Source of the DNA: Spirosoma sordidisoli
GTDB taxonomy: Bacteria; Bacteroidota; Bacteroidia; Cytophagales; Spirosomataceae
Direction of reading: 5' to 3'
Length of the DNA stretch: 64,000 nt
Assembly (NCBI RefSeq): GCF_004138325.1
Contig: NZ_SBLB01000005.1
Span: 372,001-436,000 of the forward strand
The notes below the pieces were generated by a model that searched no databases, was not told the origin of the DNA, and was given only the letters and a program-made list of their open reading frames with translations. This document shows, piece after piece, positions 15,885-24,413 of the stretch. Made by a program: the position numbers and the translations under genes. The first letter of the stretch is position 1. Each line of letters begins with the position of its first letter.

Positions 15885-16112
15885 ATGCCCCAGTACGATT
15901 TTCGCCGATACCATATCCGGTCCATCAACGCGGCTGATGATGCCGAGCGAGCCGCCATCAATCAGGAGCTTAAAGAGGTATACGCTAGCCTAAGCGATGC
16001 CGAAAAAGCCGAATTCAACGCCCAGCTTCAGGCGTTTCTGGCCAAAGAAATGGGCCGTATCAAGTCAGATTACGAATCGGTCAAAGGCGGATTGGGCGAC
16101 GCCGGTCAATAA
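15885..16112 (+). CDS. Small charged helical protein, unknown function
   Basis: A 75-residue protein I do not recognise. It is predicted to be mostly alpha-helical, with no signal peptide or membrane span, and is rich in Ala, Glu, Lys and Gln (AERAAINQELKEVYASLSDA). A leading MPQYDFRRYHIR segment precedes the helices. Expression as a genuine gene is supported by its own TACCTTTG promoter box, GC-rich codon use like its neighbours and a terminator-like hairpin about 135 bases downstream. It may be a small cytoplasmic binding or structural protein; no function can be claimed. Confidence 0.7.
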   Translation: MPQYDFRRYHIRSINAADDAERAAINQELKEVYASLSDAEKAEFNAQLQAFLAKEMGRIKSDYESVKGGLGDAGQ

Positions 16113-16248
16113 CAGGAATCCGGGTCGATGGGGCCATTGTGACGGTGAATATCCGTTCCGTTGTTTTTTTGTGCGGTCGGGTTTGTTGACATGCCGCCCC
16201 GACCGGGAATTTTTAGTAATATGGCCGATGGTAATCTATTAACATATC

Positions 16249-16267
16249 GCCCTGTTGGGGCTTTTTT
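16249..16267 (+). terminator. Weak intrinsic terminator after the small gene
   Basis: GCCC and GGGC form a short stem with a small loop, followed by TTTTTT (16262-16267). The stem is only about 4 bp. It sits between the small plus-strand gene and the convergent DUF58 gene. Confidence 0.4.
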
Positions 16268-16280
16268 GGGGCGGTACGGG

Positions 16281-17627
16281 TTAAATCATGTTCCGGGCTT
16301 TTAGCTCGAGGTACTTATTTACGGTGTTGGCGGTCAGGTTCTCTGGAGCGGTCAGAATAGTCTGGATGCCATACTGGCCCAATTCTTTGACAATCTGCTT
16401 TTTCTCATAGGCAAACTTCTCCCCAATGGTTTTCAGGTAGATGGCTTCGGTGTCGGGGGTGGGCTGATCAAGCAGGGCGCGGAGTTCGGTGTTTTCGAAG
16501 AAGATGACCAGTAATAAATGATCCTTAGCCAGTCGGCGGAGGTAGGGAAGCTGGCGCTGCATACCGCTTACCGTTTCGAAATTGGTGAACAACAGCAACA
16601 GGCTTCGCTGGCGAATGTTCGTGCGGACGGTAGCGTATACACTCTCGTAATCGGTCTCCTGGAAGCGGGTTTTCTGGCGGTATAATACTTCCATGATCTT
16701 GAGCAGCTGGCCCGCCCGCCGGTCGGCGGGCAAGAGCTGGCCTATGTGGTCAGAGAAGGTCAGGAGGCCCGCTCTGTCCTGTTTGAGTAAGGCGATGTTG
16801 CTGAGCACCAGACTGGCGTTGATCGCGTAATCGAGCAGCGTCAACCCTTCGAAAGGCGACCGCATGACCCGGCCTTTATCGATCAGGCAGTAGACCGGCT
16901 GCGACCGTTCATCCTGGTAGGCGTTGATCTGCAGCGAGGCCCCCCGCGGATCGCTGCGCCGGGCGGTAGCTTTCCAGTTCACCGTCCGAACATCGTCGCC
17001 GGTAGTGTAGGGCCGAACCTGCTCAAACTCGGTGCTATGTCCCAGCCGGCGTATTCGCTTCACGCCTACTTCGTTCAGGCGGTTCGTAGCCGCCAGCAGC
17101 TCATACTGCCGCATTTGTAGAAACGACGGGTATACGGCCACCAGCTTACCCTGCTCAAACTGATACCGGCGTTTCAGCAACCCCAGTGGCGATAGCACAA
17201 AGACGTTGACGGCGCCAAAGCTGTACTCACCCCGGCGCGTAGGGCGCAGTTCGTAACGGATAGCGCGGGTTTCGCGGGCCTGTAACTGCGCCCGGAATAG
17301 CACGTCGCGTCGCTGAAACTGAAAGGGAATTTCATCGATCACTTCGGTATCGACCCGAAACGCGTACCGGTTTTCGAGGTAGACGGTGAGCGGGTTCTGA
17401 TCGCCGTTGCTGAGCCGGTCGGGCACTTCACGCCGGGCAAACAGGCCGGCTTCGGTTCGGAACAGCAGCCAGCCATCCAGGCCAATCAGGAACAGAAAGA
17501 CGACAAACGCTACCTGAACCAGCGGAAACAACAGGGGAACGGCATAGGCCAGTACAAACGCCAGCACAAAGCCAGTCAGCGTGAACCAAAGGCGGAGCGA
17601 GATAAACAGGGGGCGAAAGAAGTTCAT
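16281..17627 (-). CDS. DUF58 domain-containing protein
   Basis: A 448-residue protein and the last gene of the nine-gene MoxR operon. Two hydrophobic segments at about residues 10-30 and 33-55 anchor it in the membrane. The DUF58 signature follows: GHSTEFEQVRPYTTGDDVRTVNW with WKATARR, then a von Willebrand-like region (PVYCLIDKGRVM). DUF58 proteins are regularly encoded with MoxR AAA+ ATPases and are thought to be ATPase clients or adaptors. The ATG overlaps the stop of the upstream DUF1016 gene by 4 bases (ATGA), implying translational coupling. Confidence 0.93.
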   Translation of the reverse strand: MNFFRPLFISLRLWFTLTGFVLAFVLAYAVPLLFPLVQVAFVVFLFLIGLDGWLLFRTEAGLFARREVPDRLSNGDQNPLTVYLENRYAFRVDTEVIDEIPFQFQRRDVLFRAQLQARETRAIRYELRPTRRGEYSFGAVNVFVLSPLGLLKRRYQFEQGKLVAVYPSFLQMRQYELLAATNRLNEVGVKRIRRLGHSTEFEQVRPYTTGDDVRTVNWKATARRSDPRGASLQINAYQDERSQPVYCLIDKGRVMRSPFEGLTLLDYAINASLVLSNIALLKQDRAGLLTFSDHIGQLLPADRRAGQLLKIMEVLYRQKTRFQETDYESVYATVRTNIRQRSLLLLFTNFETVSGMQRQLPYLRRLAKDHLLLVIFFENTELRALLDQPTPDTEAIYLKTIGEKFAYEKKQIVKELGQYGIQTILTAPENLTANTVNKYLELKARNMI

Positions 17628-18640
17628 GGGTTACGCCGGTTTTGCTCTATAAGTACTTTCTCGCGCTCAATCTCATGGCGCAACTCCTCCTCGCTGGGTA
17701 AAAACAGTTTATACTTTGACGCAAACAGCTGCTGACTTCCGTTCAGAACCGAGTACTTCACAACGGTCTCGTTCTTCTCCGTACATAAAATCAGTCCAAT
17801 GGTCGGGTTGTCGCCGGGTTGTTTGTGCTGGTCTTCGTACATCCGTACATACATATCCATCTGACCAACATCCTGATGCGTTAGTTTGCCGACTTTTAGG
17901 TCTACCAGCACAAAACAGCGCAGTATATAATTATAAAACACCAAATCAACCCGAAAACTGTCGTCGTCTTCTACCATACGTTGTTGCCGCGCCACAAACG
18001 CAAACCCCTTACCTAGTTCAAGCATGAACGTTTGCAGGTTGTCTAAGAGAGCCTGTTCAAGGTCTTTTTCGTAAATTTTCCAGTTCGGTTGCAGGTTCAG
18101 GAATTCAAGTATATATGGGTCTTTCAGTACATCTTCGGGTTTAATCTGCAACGGCTTCGTTTTTTCGTCGGCCTCCTGCCGGATGTCTGGCCGATCCGTT
18201 TCGCGGGTAGCCAGCAGCCGCTCGTAGTATAGCGAGTTGATTTGTCGTTCCAGCGCCCGGCTGCTCCACTGCTGTTCGGCGGCTTCGTTCATATACCAGG
18301 TGCGGGCGTTGGCGTTGTCAACTTTCGACAGCAGGCGGTAGTGCGTCCAGGTCAATTCGGGACGCACTGCGTCCCGAATTGGAAACTGCAGATAGAACTG
18401 GCGTATTCGACGCATCTCGCGTTCATCAAACCCCTTCCCAAAATCGGTAGTTAATCGTTGGGCGAGGTATTTGAGCAGACTGGTGCCGTATTCGGCGCGG
18501 CTTTTTCCCTGCTGTTCTTCATCAACGATGAGTCGGCCAATGTTCCAATAGGCGTCGACCATAGCGAAGTTTACGGCCCGGAACGCGGTGGCGCGGGCGT
18601 TCTGCAATACGCCTTTAATGCTTTCGTAGAATGGATTCAT
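17624..18640 (-). CDS. DUF1016 (YhcG-type) PDDEXK nuclease-fold protein
   Basis: A 338-residue protein of the YhcG family. The N-terminal DUF1016 helical domain (AYWNIGRLIVDEEQQG; FDEREMRRIRQFY; WTHYRLLSKV) precedes a C-terminal PDDEXK-like core. Core motifs are FRVDLVFYN, VLVDLKVGKLTHQDVGQM and NPTIGLILCTEKNE. The family is assumed to be a nuclease; it is often found near restriction or mobile genes, and no substrate is established. Here it is embedded in the MoxR operon, 6 bases after the TPR gene and overlapping DUF58 by 4 bases. Codon use matches its neighbours, so if acquired by transfer it has ameliorated. Confidence 0.9.
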   Translation of the reverse strand: MNPFYESIKGVLQNARATAFRAVNFAMVDAYWNIGRLIVDEEQQGKSRAEYGTSLLKYLAQRLTTDFGKGFDEREMRRIRQFYLQFPIRDAVRPELTWTHYRLLSKVDNANARTWYMNEAAEQQWSSRALERQINSLYYERLLATRETDRPDIRQEADEKTKPLQIKPEDVLKDPYILEFLNLQPNWKIYEKDLEQALLDNLQTFMLELGKGFAFVARQQRMVEDDDSFRVDLVFYNYILRCFVLVDLKVGKLTHQDVGQMDMYVRMYEDQHKQPGDNPTIGLILCTEKNETVVKYSVLNGSQQLFASKYKLFLPSEEELRHEIEREKVLIEQNRRNP

Positions 18641-18646
18641 GTTGTG

Positions 18647-19450
18647 TTACGGTTTAAGTTTAAGCTGGTCGATGGCAGCTTCGATTTCAGACTCGTACAG
18701 GGGGAAGAGCTGATCCTCGGGTATAACGGCTTGCCCGGCCTGCAAGGCTTCGACCCGCTTGGCGCCGAAAAAAAACTGAGCGTCCTGAAAAGCCGATTTA
18801 GCTTCGGCTGTTCGGCCAAGCTGTACCAAAGCCAGACCCCGGTGGTAATACGCCAGTGCGCTTTTTTTGTAGTTGGCAACCGCCTTATCAAGGTCATCCA
18901 GAGCTTTTTGAGGTTGACTGGTTGCCAAGAACGCTCTGGCCCGGCTCACGTAATAACGGTAGTTGACCCATTCTGAACCATGTTTGCGTTCGATATCGCC
19001 AATCGACTTGTTTAATTGCTCGATAGCCAGCGCAAACTCGTTTGTTTTCAAATAGATAACGCCCCGGTAATAACTAACGGGGTTGTTGCCTTCTATATCG
19101 TCGAACGTGGGTGTCAGCGCGTCGTAGGCGTTCAGGTATTGCATAGCCCGGCTGTAATCGTGCAGAAAAGCCAGATGAACGTAGCCAATATAACCCTGGC
19201 GTTTTGGATTCAGCTGAGCAGCTTGCTGGTACAACGGAACGGCTTTATCAAAATCACCCTGATAGCGGTACCGTTCGGCTTTGCGGAGTACTGTTTCTGA
19301 ATGTTCGGCGAGACCGTCCGGCTGCTTATTACCCGACAGTACCTGATGGTTTTTAATCAGCAACAACTGCGTCATCTCGATCTGACGCGCATTATCCTGC
19401 GCTAGCAGATACCCCGGCCAAATTAAACTAATCAGCAGAAAACGCTTCAT
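18647..19450 (-). CDS. TPR-repeat protein with signal peptide
   Basis: A 267-residue exported protein: MKRFLLISLIWPGYLLAQ is a signal peptide. About four to five tetratricopeptide repeats follow, for example AERYRYQGDFDKAVPLYQQA, SYYRGVIYLKTNEFALAIEQ and ALAYYHRGLALVQLGRTAEA. TPRs build protein-binding superhelices, so this is likely a periplasmic scaffold. I set the start at 19450, because the 40 upstream codons in the same frame carry no signal peptide and overlap the next gene. The ATG overlaps the stop of the upstream gene by 4 bases. Confidence 0.85.
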   Translation of the reverse strand: MKRFLLISLIWPGYLLAQDNARQIEMTQLLLIKNHQVLSGNKQPDGLAEHSETVLRKAERYRYQGDFDKAVPLYQQAAQLNPKRQGYIGYVHLAFLHDYSRAMQYLNAYDALTPTFDDIEGNNPVSYYRGVIYLKTNEFALAIEQLNKSIGDIERKHGSEWVNYRYYVSRARAFLATSQPQKALDDLDKAVANYKKSALAYYHRGLALVQLGRTAEAKSAFQDAQFFFGAKRVEALQAGQAVIPEDQLFPLYESEIEAAIDQLKLKP

Positions 19451-20559
19451 AAGAAAACATCGGTTATGGTGCCGTTGCTGAGCCGAACGTTTAGCAATAC
19501 GTCTATGTCTGACTGCTGCTGGTCGGTCAATGGATCGCGTCGCCAGCCGGCCGGTAGCTTTTGGCGGCAAATGGTCAAAAGCTGCGCTACAAGTTGCGGA
19601 TCGAACGACTTGGCCTGATAGTCGTTGTCGAACCCTTTCACCAGAAACCGCCCCATACGCCCGTCGCAGTCAACGGCAAACTGAATCTGAACCAGGCCCG
19701 ACTGCCCACTGGCCACAACCGGTTTGTAGTATTGCTCAAACGCTTTCCTGATGTCGTACAGCATGGGTTGATACCTTCGTAGAAACGGTTCGGCAACCGA
19801 ATACCGACTCCCATCAAAACAGTTGGCGCAACGCTGAAACTCGTTTGCTGGGGGCATTTCGGAGAGTTTGAGCGGACGAACCAGCCGAAAGGTTTCGGTA
19901 GCTACTGCCTGGCCGTTCCAGCCGATGGCCCTGAACTGTTGTTTTCCTGACTGGGTAAGCTGCCAAAGCGGTTTGTAGTCGCCTTCGCAGGTATGGGCGT
20001 TGCCGCGCGTTACCAGAAACACAGCGGTTCCGTACCGGGCTAACTGCCAGCAATGCACCGTTTGCTCGTAGGTTTGGCAGTTTTCCCAGAGCAGTTTCCC
20101 GTTGGCAAACAAGGACAGGCGTAGGCTATCCGTCTCCCAAACCCGACCGTTCAACGTCTGAAAGGCTGCGGTCGAATCAACGGCTATCTCCTGAAAGCGT
20201 CGAAAGAGCATCGGCGAGTCCTGCCCAATTCGTAATACATCGTTTGTCAGCGAAATCAGGTCGAGGGCATAAGTCAGCACATCGAGCCGCAGCTGGCCCG
20301 CCTTCATCGCCCAGGTCATAACTTTGGGAGGGGCCTTACCGTCGACCATACCCAGGTAAAACGAACCATCGCTTCGCAGGTCCAGGTAGGTTGATAGCGG
20401 ACAAAGAGACGCGTTGTTTAACTCCGCGTGTACGCCGATCCACTGGCCTGTTAACTGGTCGCGGGTAAGTGGCTGAGCCGTAGTCGTAAGCCAGAAACCA
20501 AATAAGAACAGACCAGGCAGCGCGTATTTTTTTCCATTGCGCCAGCCCTGCTTTTTCAT
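19447..20559 (-). CDS. Exported protein with lipocalin-like N-terminus and TonB-C-like C-terminus
   Basis: A 370-residue protein that I cannot name. A signal peptide (ALPGLFLFGFWLTTTAQ) is followed by a lipocalin-like sheet region (LTGQWIGVHAELN; TYLDLRSDGSFYLG). The C-terminal ~100 residues resemble a TonB C-terminal/energy-transducer fold: SGLVQIQFAVDCDGRMGRFLVKG, then a helix and VLLNVRLSN. No membrane anchor other than the signal peptide is seen. It is the fourth-last gene of the MoxR operon and overlaps both neighbours by 4 bases (ATGA). The domain calls are from pattern, not alignment. Confidence 0.7.
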   Translation of the reverse strand: MKKQGWRNGKKYALPGLFLFGFWLTTTAQPLTRDQLTGQWIGVHAELNNASLCPLSTYLDLRSDGSFYLGMVDGKAPPKVMTWAMKAGQLRLDVLTYALDLISLTNDVLRIGQDSPMLFRRFQEIAVDSTAAFQTLNGRVWETDSLRLSLFANGKLLWENCQTYEQTVHCWQLARYGTAVFLVTRGNAHTCEGDYKPLWQLTQSGKQQFRAIGWNGQAVATETFRLVRPLKLSEMPPANEFQRCANCFDGSRYSVAEPFLRRYQPMLYDIRKAFEQYYKPVVASGQSGLVQIQFAVDCDGRMGRFLVKGFDNDYQAKSFDPQLVAQLLTICRQKLPAGWRRDPLTDQQQSDIDVLLNVRLSNGTITDVFL

Positions 20560-21530
20560 CGGGGTACCTCGATTTTCTGAACCAGCTGGGCAATTACGTC
20601 ATCGGCCGTGCCGCCTTCCATCTCGCGTTCGGGCGTGAGCAGAATCCGGTGACGCAGTACGGGAGCCGCCAGTTCCTGCACATCTTCGGGCGTTATGAAG
20701 TCGCGACCCCGCAGCGTAGCCAGCGCCTTCGCGCTGTTCAGCAAGGCGACCGATGCGCGTGGCGAAGCCCCCAGATACAGCGATTTGTTGGCGCGGGTGG
20801 CCTGTACAATCTGGGCGATGTACTCGAAAAGCTTATCTTCTACGTGTACCTGATGAACCTGAGCGCGCAGCGAAGCCAGCTGGCCGGCGCTGAGTACCGC
20901 CGAAACGGCCTGTACCGCATCGGTCAGGTTTCGGCGCTGGTGATGGCCTTTCAGAATGTCTACTTCAGCGGCTGCGTCGGGATAGCCAACCACAATTTTG
21001 AACAGAAACCGGTCGAGCTGGGCTTCGGGAAGTCGGTAGGTACCTTCCTGTTCGATAGGGTTCTGGGTAGCCAGCACCATAAACGGTTCGTCGAGCGGGT
21101 AGGTGGTGCCGTCGTTGGTGATCTGGCGCTCTTCCATCACTTCGAACAGGGCAGCCTGGGTTTTGGCCGGAGCCCGGTTAATTTCATCGATCAGCACCAG
21201 GTTAGAGAAGACAGGCCCCTGCCGAAACGAAAAATCGCCGGTTTTGGGCATGAAAATCGACGTTCCCAGCACATCGGACGGCATTAGGTCGGGCGTGAAC
21301 TGAATCCGGCTGAAGCCGACCGATAATGTTTTGGCCAGCAGCTTGGCGGTCAGGGTTTTAGCCACACCGGGAACGCCCTCGATCAGCACGTGTCCGTCGG
21401 CGAGCAGGGCGGTCAGCAGCAGGTCTATGGTCTGGTGCTGGCCCACAATAACGGTGCCCACTTCGGCCCGGATGGCGTCAACGGCGGTGGTAAGCGGGGT
21501 CAGGTCGATACGCGAATTAAAAGACTCCAT
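20556..21530 (-). CDS. MoxR family AAA+ ATPase
   Basis: A 324-residue AAA+ ATPase. Walker A is GVPGVAKT (52-59), Walker B LVLIDEINRA (111-120), and sensor 1 is in MVLATQNPIEQEGTYRLPEAQLDRF. The C-terminal lid contains LYLGASPRASVALL. MoxR ATPases act as chaperones that remodel or activate partner proteins, usually VWA-domain or DUF58 proteins. It is central in the operon. Its start abuts the DUF4350-like stop with no gap, and its end overlaps the next gene by 4 bases. Confidence 0.97.
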   Translation of the reverse strand: MESFNSRIDLTPLTTAVDAIRAEVGTVIVGQHQTIDLLLTALLADGHVLIEGVPGVAKTLTAKLLAKTLSVGFSRIQFTPDLMPSDVLGTSIFMPKTGDFSFRQGPVFSNLVLIDEINRAPAKTQAALFEVMEERQITNDGTTYPLDEPFMVLATQNPIEQEGTYRLPEAQLDRFLFKIVVGYPDAAAEVDILKGHHQRRNLTDAVQAVSAVLSAGQLASLRAQVHQVHVEDKLFEYIAQIVQATRANKSLYLGASPRASVALLNSAKALATLRGRDFITPEDVQELAAPVLRHRILLTPEREMEGGTADDVIAQLVQKIEVPR

Positions 21531-22715
21531 TCAGACAGTTTGATTGAATTTTTCGATGGCACCGTTCAGTGTCAGTAAGTCGTATTCAGATAACGTAACG
21601 CTTTTCTGGGCGTTGCGCAGGAGCCGTACCAGCTCGGCGGTCTGATCGGTGGGTAAACCGCTTTTACGGGCCAGGGTCTCGGTAAACTCGTGGTCGAGCT
21701 GATTGGTGTTCAGCCCGTAGCGTTCGCGCAGGTCGGCCAGAAAGTACTGGACTTTTTTGCGGGCCATGTTGTCGTGATCGCGTTGCTGAAAATACAGCCG
21801 CCCTACATCTTTCACAAAATCGAGGGAGGTATTGCGGGGTGGCTCCATGACCGGAATGATGCGCTGCGTTCGTTTGCCGGCAAAGATGACGTAGAGCAGT
21901 AACCCGATCACGACCAGATAATAGGCCCAGGTCAGCGCCGGCTGCGACCAGATGTACCGCAGAATGGATTGCTGATCTTCGTCGAAGCGGCCTTGTTTCT
22001 GGTACTCATCCCAATAGGTTGGCCAGGCCGGCAGGTACGACAGGGCTTTGATGGCATAGTCGGACGAGGGGTGGTTGAGCAGGTAGTAGTTGGTGAAGGC
22101 CAGGGGCAGGTTGTGAATAAAAAAGTGCCCTTTCCCGTACTGTACCCGGATAAAGACCGGCTCCTGGCGGGCGTTGCGCCCCAGCACGGTAATGCCCCCG
22201 GTTTTGTTGATACGCAGGTAATTCCGGCCATCGTCGCGCGAGAACCGATACCCGGCCGGTTTTTTGAGAGCCGGGTTGACGAAGTTCTGGCGCAGGCTGG
22301 AGTCGGCCCGGTCGGGGGTGCGCAGATCGGCTTTGAAGCCCAGCGCTTTACCCAGCGAATCGGGCATGTCGTAGGCCGAAATCAGGCAGTTGTTACCCTG
22401 CTTCACGTAGCGGAACAGCTGGCGGAGGTCGTTGGCATCGGCTTCGAAACTGCGGCAGATAAACACGTAGTTGCTGCGGCCCGCCGGTCTGGTCTCGGTC
22501 AGGAAGTTATAGACCGGTAGCCGAACCGTTTTGACGGCCGGTTGCTGCATGAGCGAAGGCAAGAGCTCGAAGAGGGCCTGCGTGCCGAACGGAATCCGGT
22601 CGTCGTTTTCGTACGTTGGTGTCCAGTCGATGGGGCGGGGGCGGTAGTACTCAACGAGCGCATACGCCATCACCGTGACGAGCAGGAACAGCAGGTATTT
22701 ATTGGGTTTACGCAA
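21531..22715 (-). CDS. DUF4350-like membrane protein
   Basis: A 394-residue protein with one N-terminal transmembrane helix (YLLFLLVTVMAYALVEYY). A large extracytoplasmic domain of the GATase-like/DUF4350 type follows (NDDRIPFGTQALFELLP; SNYVFICRSF; NNCLISAYDMPD; FFIHNLPLAF). A second helix (WAYYLVVIGLLLYVIFAG, about 260-280) and a cytoplasmic helical tail complete it. DUF4350 proteins are regular partners of MoxR and DUF4129 in Bacteroidota and Actinobacteria; the activity is unknown. It follows the DUF4129-like gene by 17 bases. Confidence 0.87.
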   Translation of the reverse strand: MRKPNKYLLFLLVTVMAYALVEYYRPRPIDWTPTYENDDRIPFGTQALFELLPSLMQQPAVKTVRLPVYNFLTETRPAGRSNYVFICRSFEADANDLRQLFRYVKQGNNCLISAYDMPDSLGKALGFKADLRTPDRADSSLRQNFVNPALKKPAGYRFSRDDGRNYLRINKTGGITVLGRNARQEPVFIRVQYGKGHFFIHNLPLAFTNYYLLNHPSSDYAIKALSYLPAWPTYWDEYQKQGRFDEDQQSILRYIWSQPALTWAYYLVVIGLLLYVIFAGKRTQRIIPVMEPPRNTSLDFVKDVGRLYFQQRDHDNMARKKVQYFLADLRERYGLNTNQLDHEFTETLARKSGLPTDQTAELVRLLRNAQKSVTLSEYDLLTLNGAIEKFNQTV

Positions 22716-22732
22716 AACAGATCAGCAGTTTT

Positions 22733-23509
22733 TCAGTGAGTAGTCTTCCCGGCAATCGAGTTCATGAACTGGCGGAACCGGGCCTGAACAGCGGTAAATC
22801 GCGACTCATCGATGGGAAAGCTGCCGTACCAGACAAACTCGAACTGGCGGGTCAGTTCGTCAAAGTCGGCCTGCCGGGGCGACCCGGCCAGTTCATGAAC
22901 GTACTGTCGGTTGGTCTTATCGGCTTTGTAGCTGATCTGGCCCATATCGGTCAGGCGTTTCAGGCTCTGCAAATACAGCAGCCGGGTCGCCAGCCGGTAG
23001 TTACGCAGCCGGGCGGCTTCGTCGATGGCTTCGTCGAAGTTAATCTCGTGAATGTTCTCGCTCAGGTTCTCATAGTCAAGCCCGGCCGACTGAGCCCGCT
23101 GCGCAAACAGAAACCCCAGCACCTCGGCCTTCATGAGCCAGTAAATGACCAGACCGGCAATGACCGCCAGCAGGACGTACTGACCTACGTTCTGATAGGC
23201 TTCGCTGGCCATCAAATCCCGCAGTTTACCGAAAATATAGGCGATAAACCGACCCACCGGATTGTCGGGGGGCGGAGCGTCGGTACCATACTGGTAGTCG
23301 CGGCTGGTTTCCAGGTCGCGCAGGCGCTCCGCGTCGGGTTGCCGAAGCCGGACCGGGCTTCGATCGTCGGGCGCGCTGACAACGGCGGTAGTAGACGCGG
23401 GCTTTTGCTGGGCATAGAGCAGGCTGATAGTCAGTAGCTGACATCCCAGCAGGATATACAGACAGACCGGCCGATACGCGCGAAACAGCTTTCGTAAGTA
23501 GTAATGCAT
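22733..23509 (-). CDS. DUF4129-like domain protein
   Basis: A 258-residue protein with an N-terminal signal/anchor (LFRAYRPVCLYILLGCQLLT). A transmembrane helix (YVLLAVIAGLVIYWLMKAEV, near residue 115) follows, and a C-terminal helical domain of the DUF4129 type (ARLRNYRLATRLLYLQSLKR; ELTRQFEFVWYGSFPID). The family is linked to MoxR/SpoIIM-type operons. I use the ATG at 23509, 7 bases after the upstream gene's stop. The open frame extends to 23611, but the added segment is low-complexity and overlaps the neighbour. Confidence 0.82.
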   Translation of the reverse strand: MHYYLRKLFRAYRPVCLYILLGCQLLTISLLYAQQKPASTTAVVSAPDDRSPVRLRQPDAERLRDLETSRDYQYGTDAPPPDNPVGRFIAYIFGKLRDLMASEAYQNVGQYVLLAVIAGLVIYWLMKAEVLGFLFAQRAQSAGLDYENLSENIHEINFDEAIDEAARLRNYRLATRLLYLQSLKRLTDMGQISYKADKTNRQYVHELAGSPRQADFDELTRQFEFVWYGSFPIDESRFTAVQARFRQFMNSIAGKTTH

Positions 23510-23516
23510 GCGTTGA

Positions 23517-24413
23517 TTAGTACTCCCCCTCGTCCTGCGCGCGGGGTTGGGTGGGGGCGGTCCCGATCGAGTCGATGGCCGACAGCAGCCCCCGCCCTTC
23601 CTGCCGCTCAACCAGGTTGGTATACTGGAAACCGATGGCGATGTAGATCAGCGCCCGCAGCAGCGTACCGCCAACTGTTCCGATTACGTTACCCAGCACG
23701 AGCCAGATACCCGATGCGTCGGGCAGGAGTTTAGCCGCTACCAGAAAGTTGATCACCCCGGCCGGTATGGAAAAGAGCAGCCCGATAATGCCGGAAATGA
23801 TTCCCATAACAACGACCAGGCCAAAGGTAGACCACCACTTGTCGCGGATGAGCTTGAAGCAGCGCTCCCAGGTCTGGCCGAAGTCGGTCCCTTCAAAGGT
23901 GGTTATAGCCAGCGCCAGCACCAGTACCACCGCGATGTATATGCCGGGGATGATGAAAAACATAAAGCCGATGGCCGTAACGATACTGCCCAGAATCGTG
24001 ATGATGAGCGCCCGGCCCATGATAGGCTGGATTTCTTCCCATACCTCGGCTACCGTGACGAAACCGCCACTTTTGCGATTGTAGAGTTTCATGTGGGCGT
24101 AGCTCACCAGGCTGACGGCCAGCGCAGCCAGGATACCAAACAGGATCATTAGCCAGAAGGCGGGGGAAAAAATGCGTTGAAATACATCGAAAAAAGCCGA
24201 CGGGTCTGCCGGGTCGCTATCTCCATCGCGGGCTATGTTGGTCAACTCCAGAATGTTCGATTGCAGAATGCCCGACGCGATACCGGCTATCAGCGCAACC
24301 GGTCCTACGATATAAAGGAGCGACAGACCCAGACTCCGGAAGTTGTCGGTCACGTATTTGAAGGTGATATTGAGCTTATCGCCAAAGTCGCGTTGCTGAA
24401 ACAGGTTGATCAT
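23517..24413 (-). CDS. Multi-pass membrane protein of the MoxR operon
   Basis: A 298-residue protein with about six hydrophobic spans: LGLSLLYIVGPVALIAG, FWLMILFGILAALAVSLVS, the paired ALIITILGSIVTAIGFMFF and IPGIYIAVVLVLALAI, LVVVMGIISGIIGLLFS, and a C-terminal pair. It resembles glycerophosphodiester-phosphodiesterase-membrane-domain-like or DUF4013-like permease-type proteins, but I cannot assign it. It overlaps the SpoIIM-like gene stop by 4 bases (ATGA). Likely an inner-membrane part of the same module. Confidence 0.8.
   Translation of the reverse strand: MINLFQQRDFGDKLNITFKYVTDNFRSLGLSLLYIVGPVALIAGIASGILQSNILELTNIARDGDSDPADPSAFFDVFQRIFSPAFWLMILFGILAALAVSLVSYAHMKLYNRKSGGFVTVAEVWEEIQPIMGRALIITILGSIVTAIGFMFFIIPGIYIAVVLVLALAITTFEGTDFGQTWERCFKLIRDKWWSTFGLVVVMGIISGIIGLLFSIPAGVINFLVAAKLLPDASGIWLVLGNVIGTVGGTLLRALIYIAIGFQYTNLVERQEGRGLLSAIDSIGTAPTQPRAQDEGEY

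Noticed and set aside
17624..18640. The DUF1016 gene as part of a restriction-modification or toxin-antitoxin system
   Set aside because: No methyltransferase, specificity subunit or antitoxin gene is adjacent, and the operon is tightly co-organised with MoxR genes.
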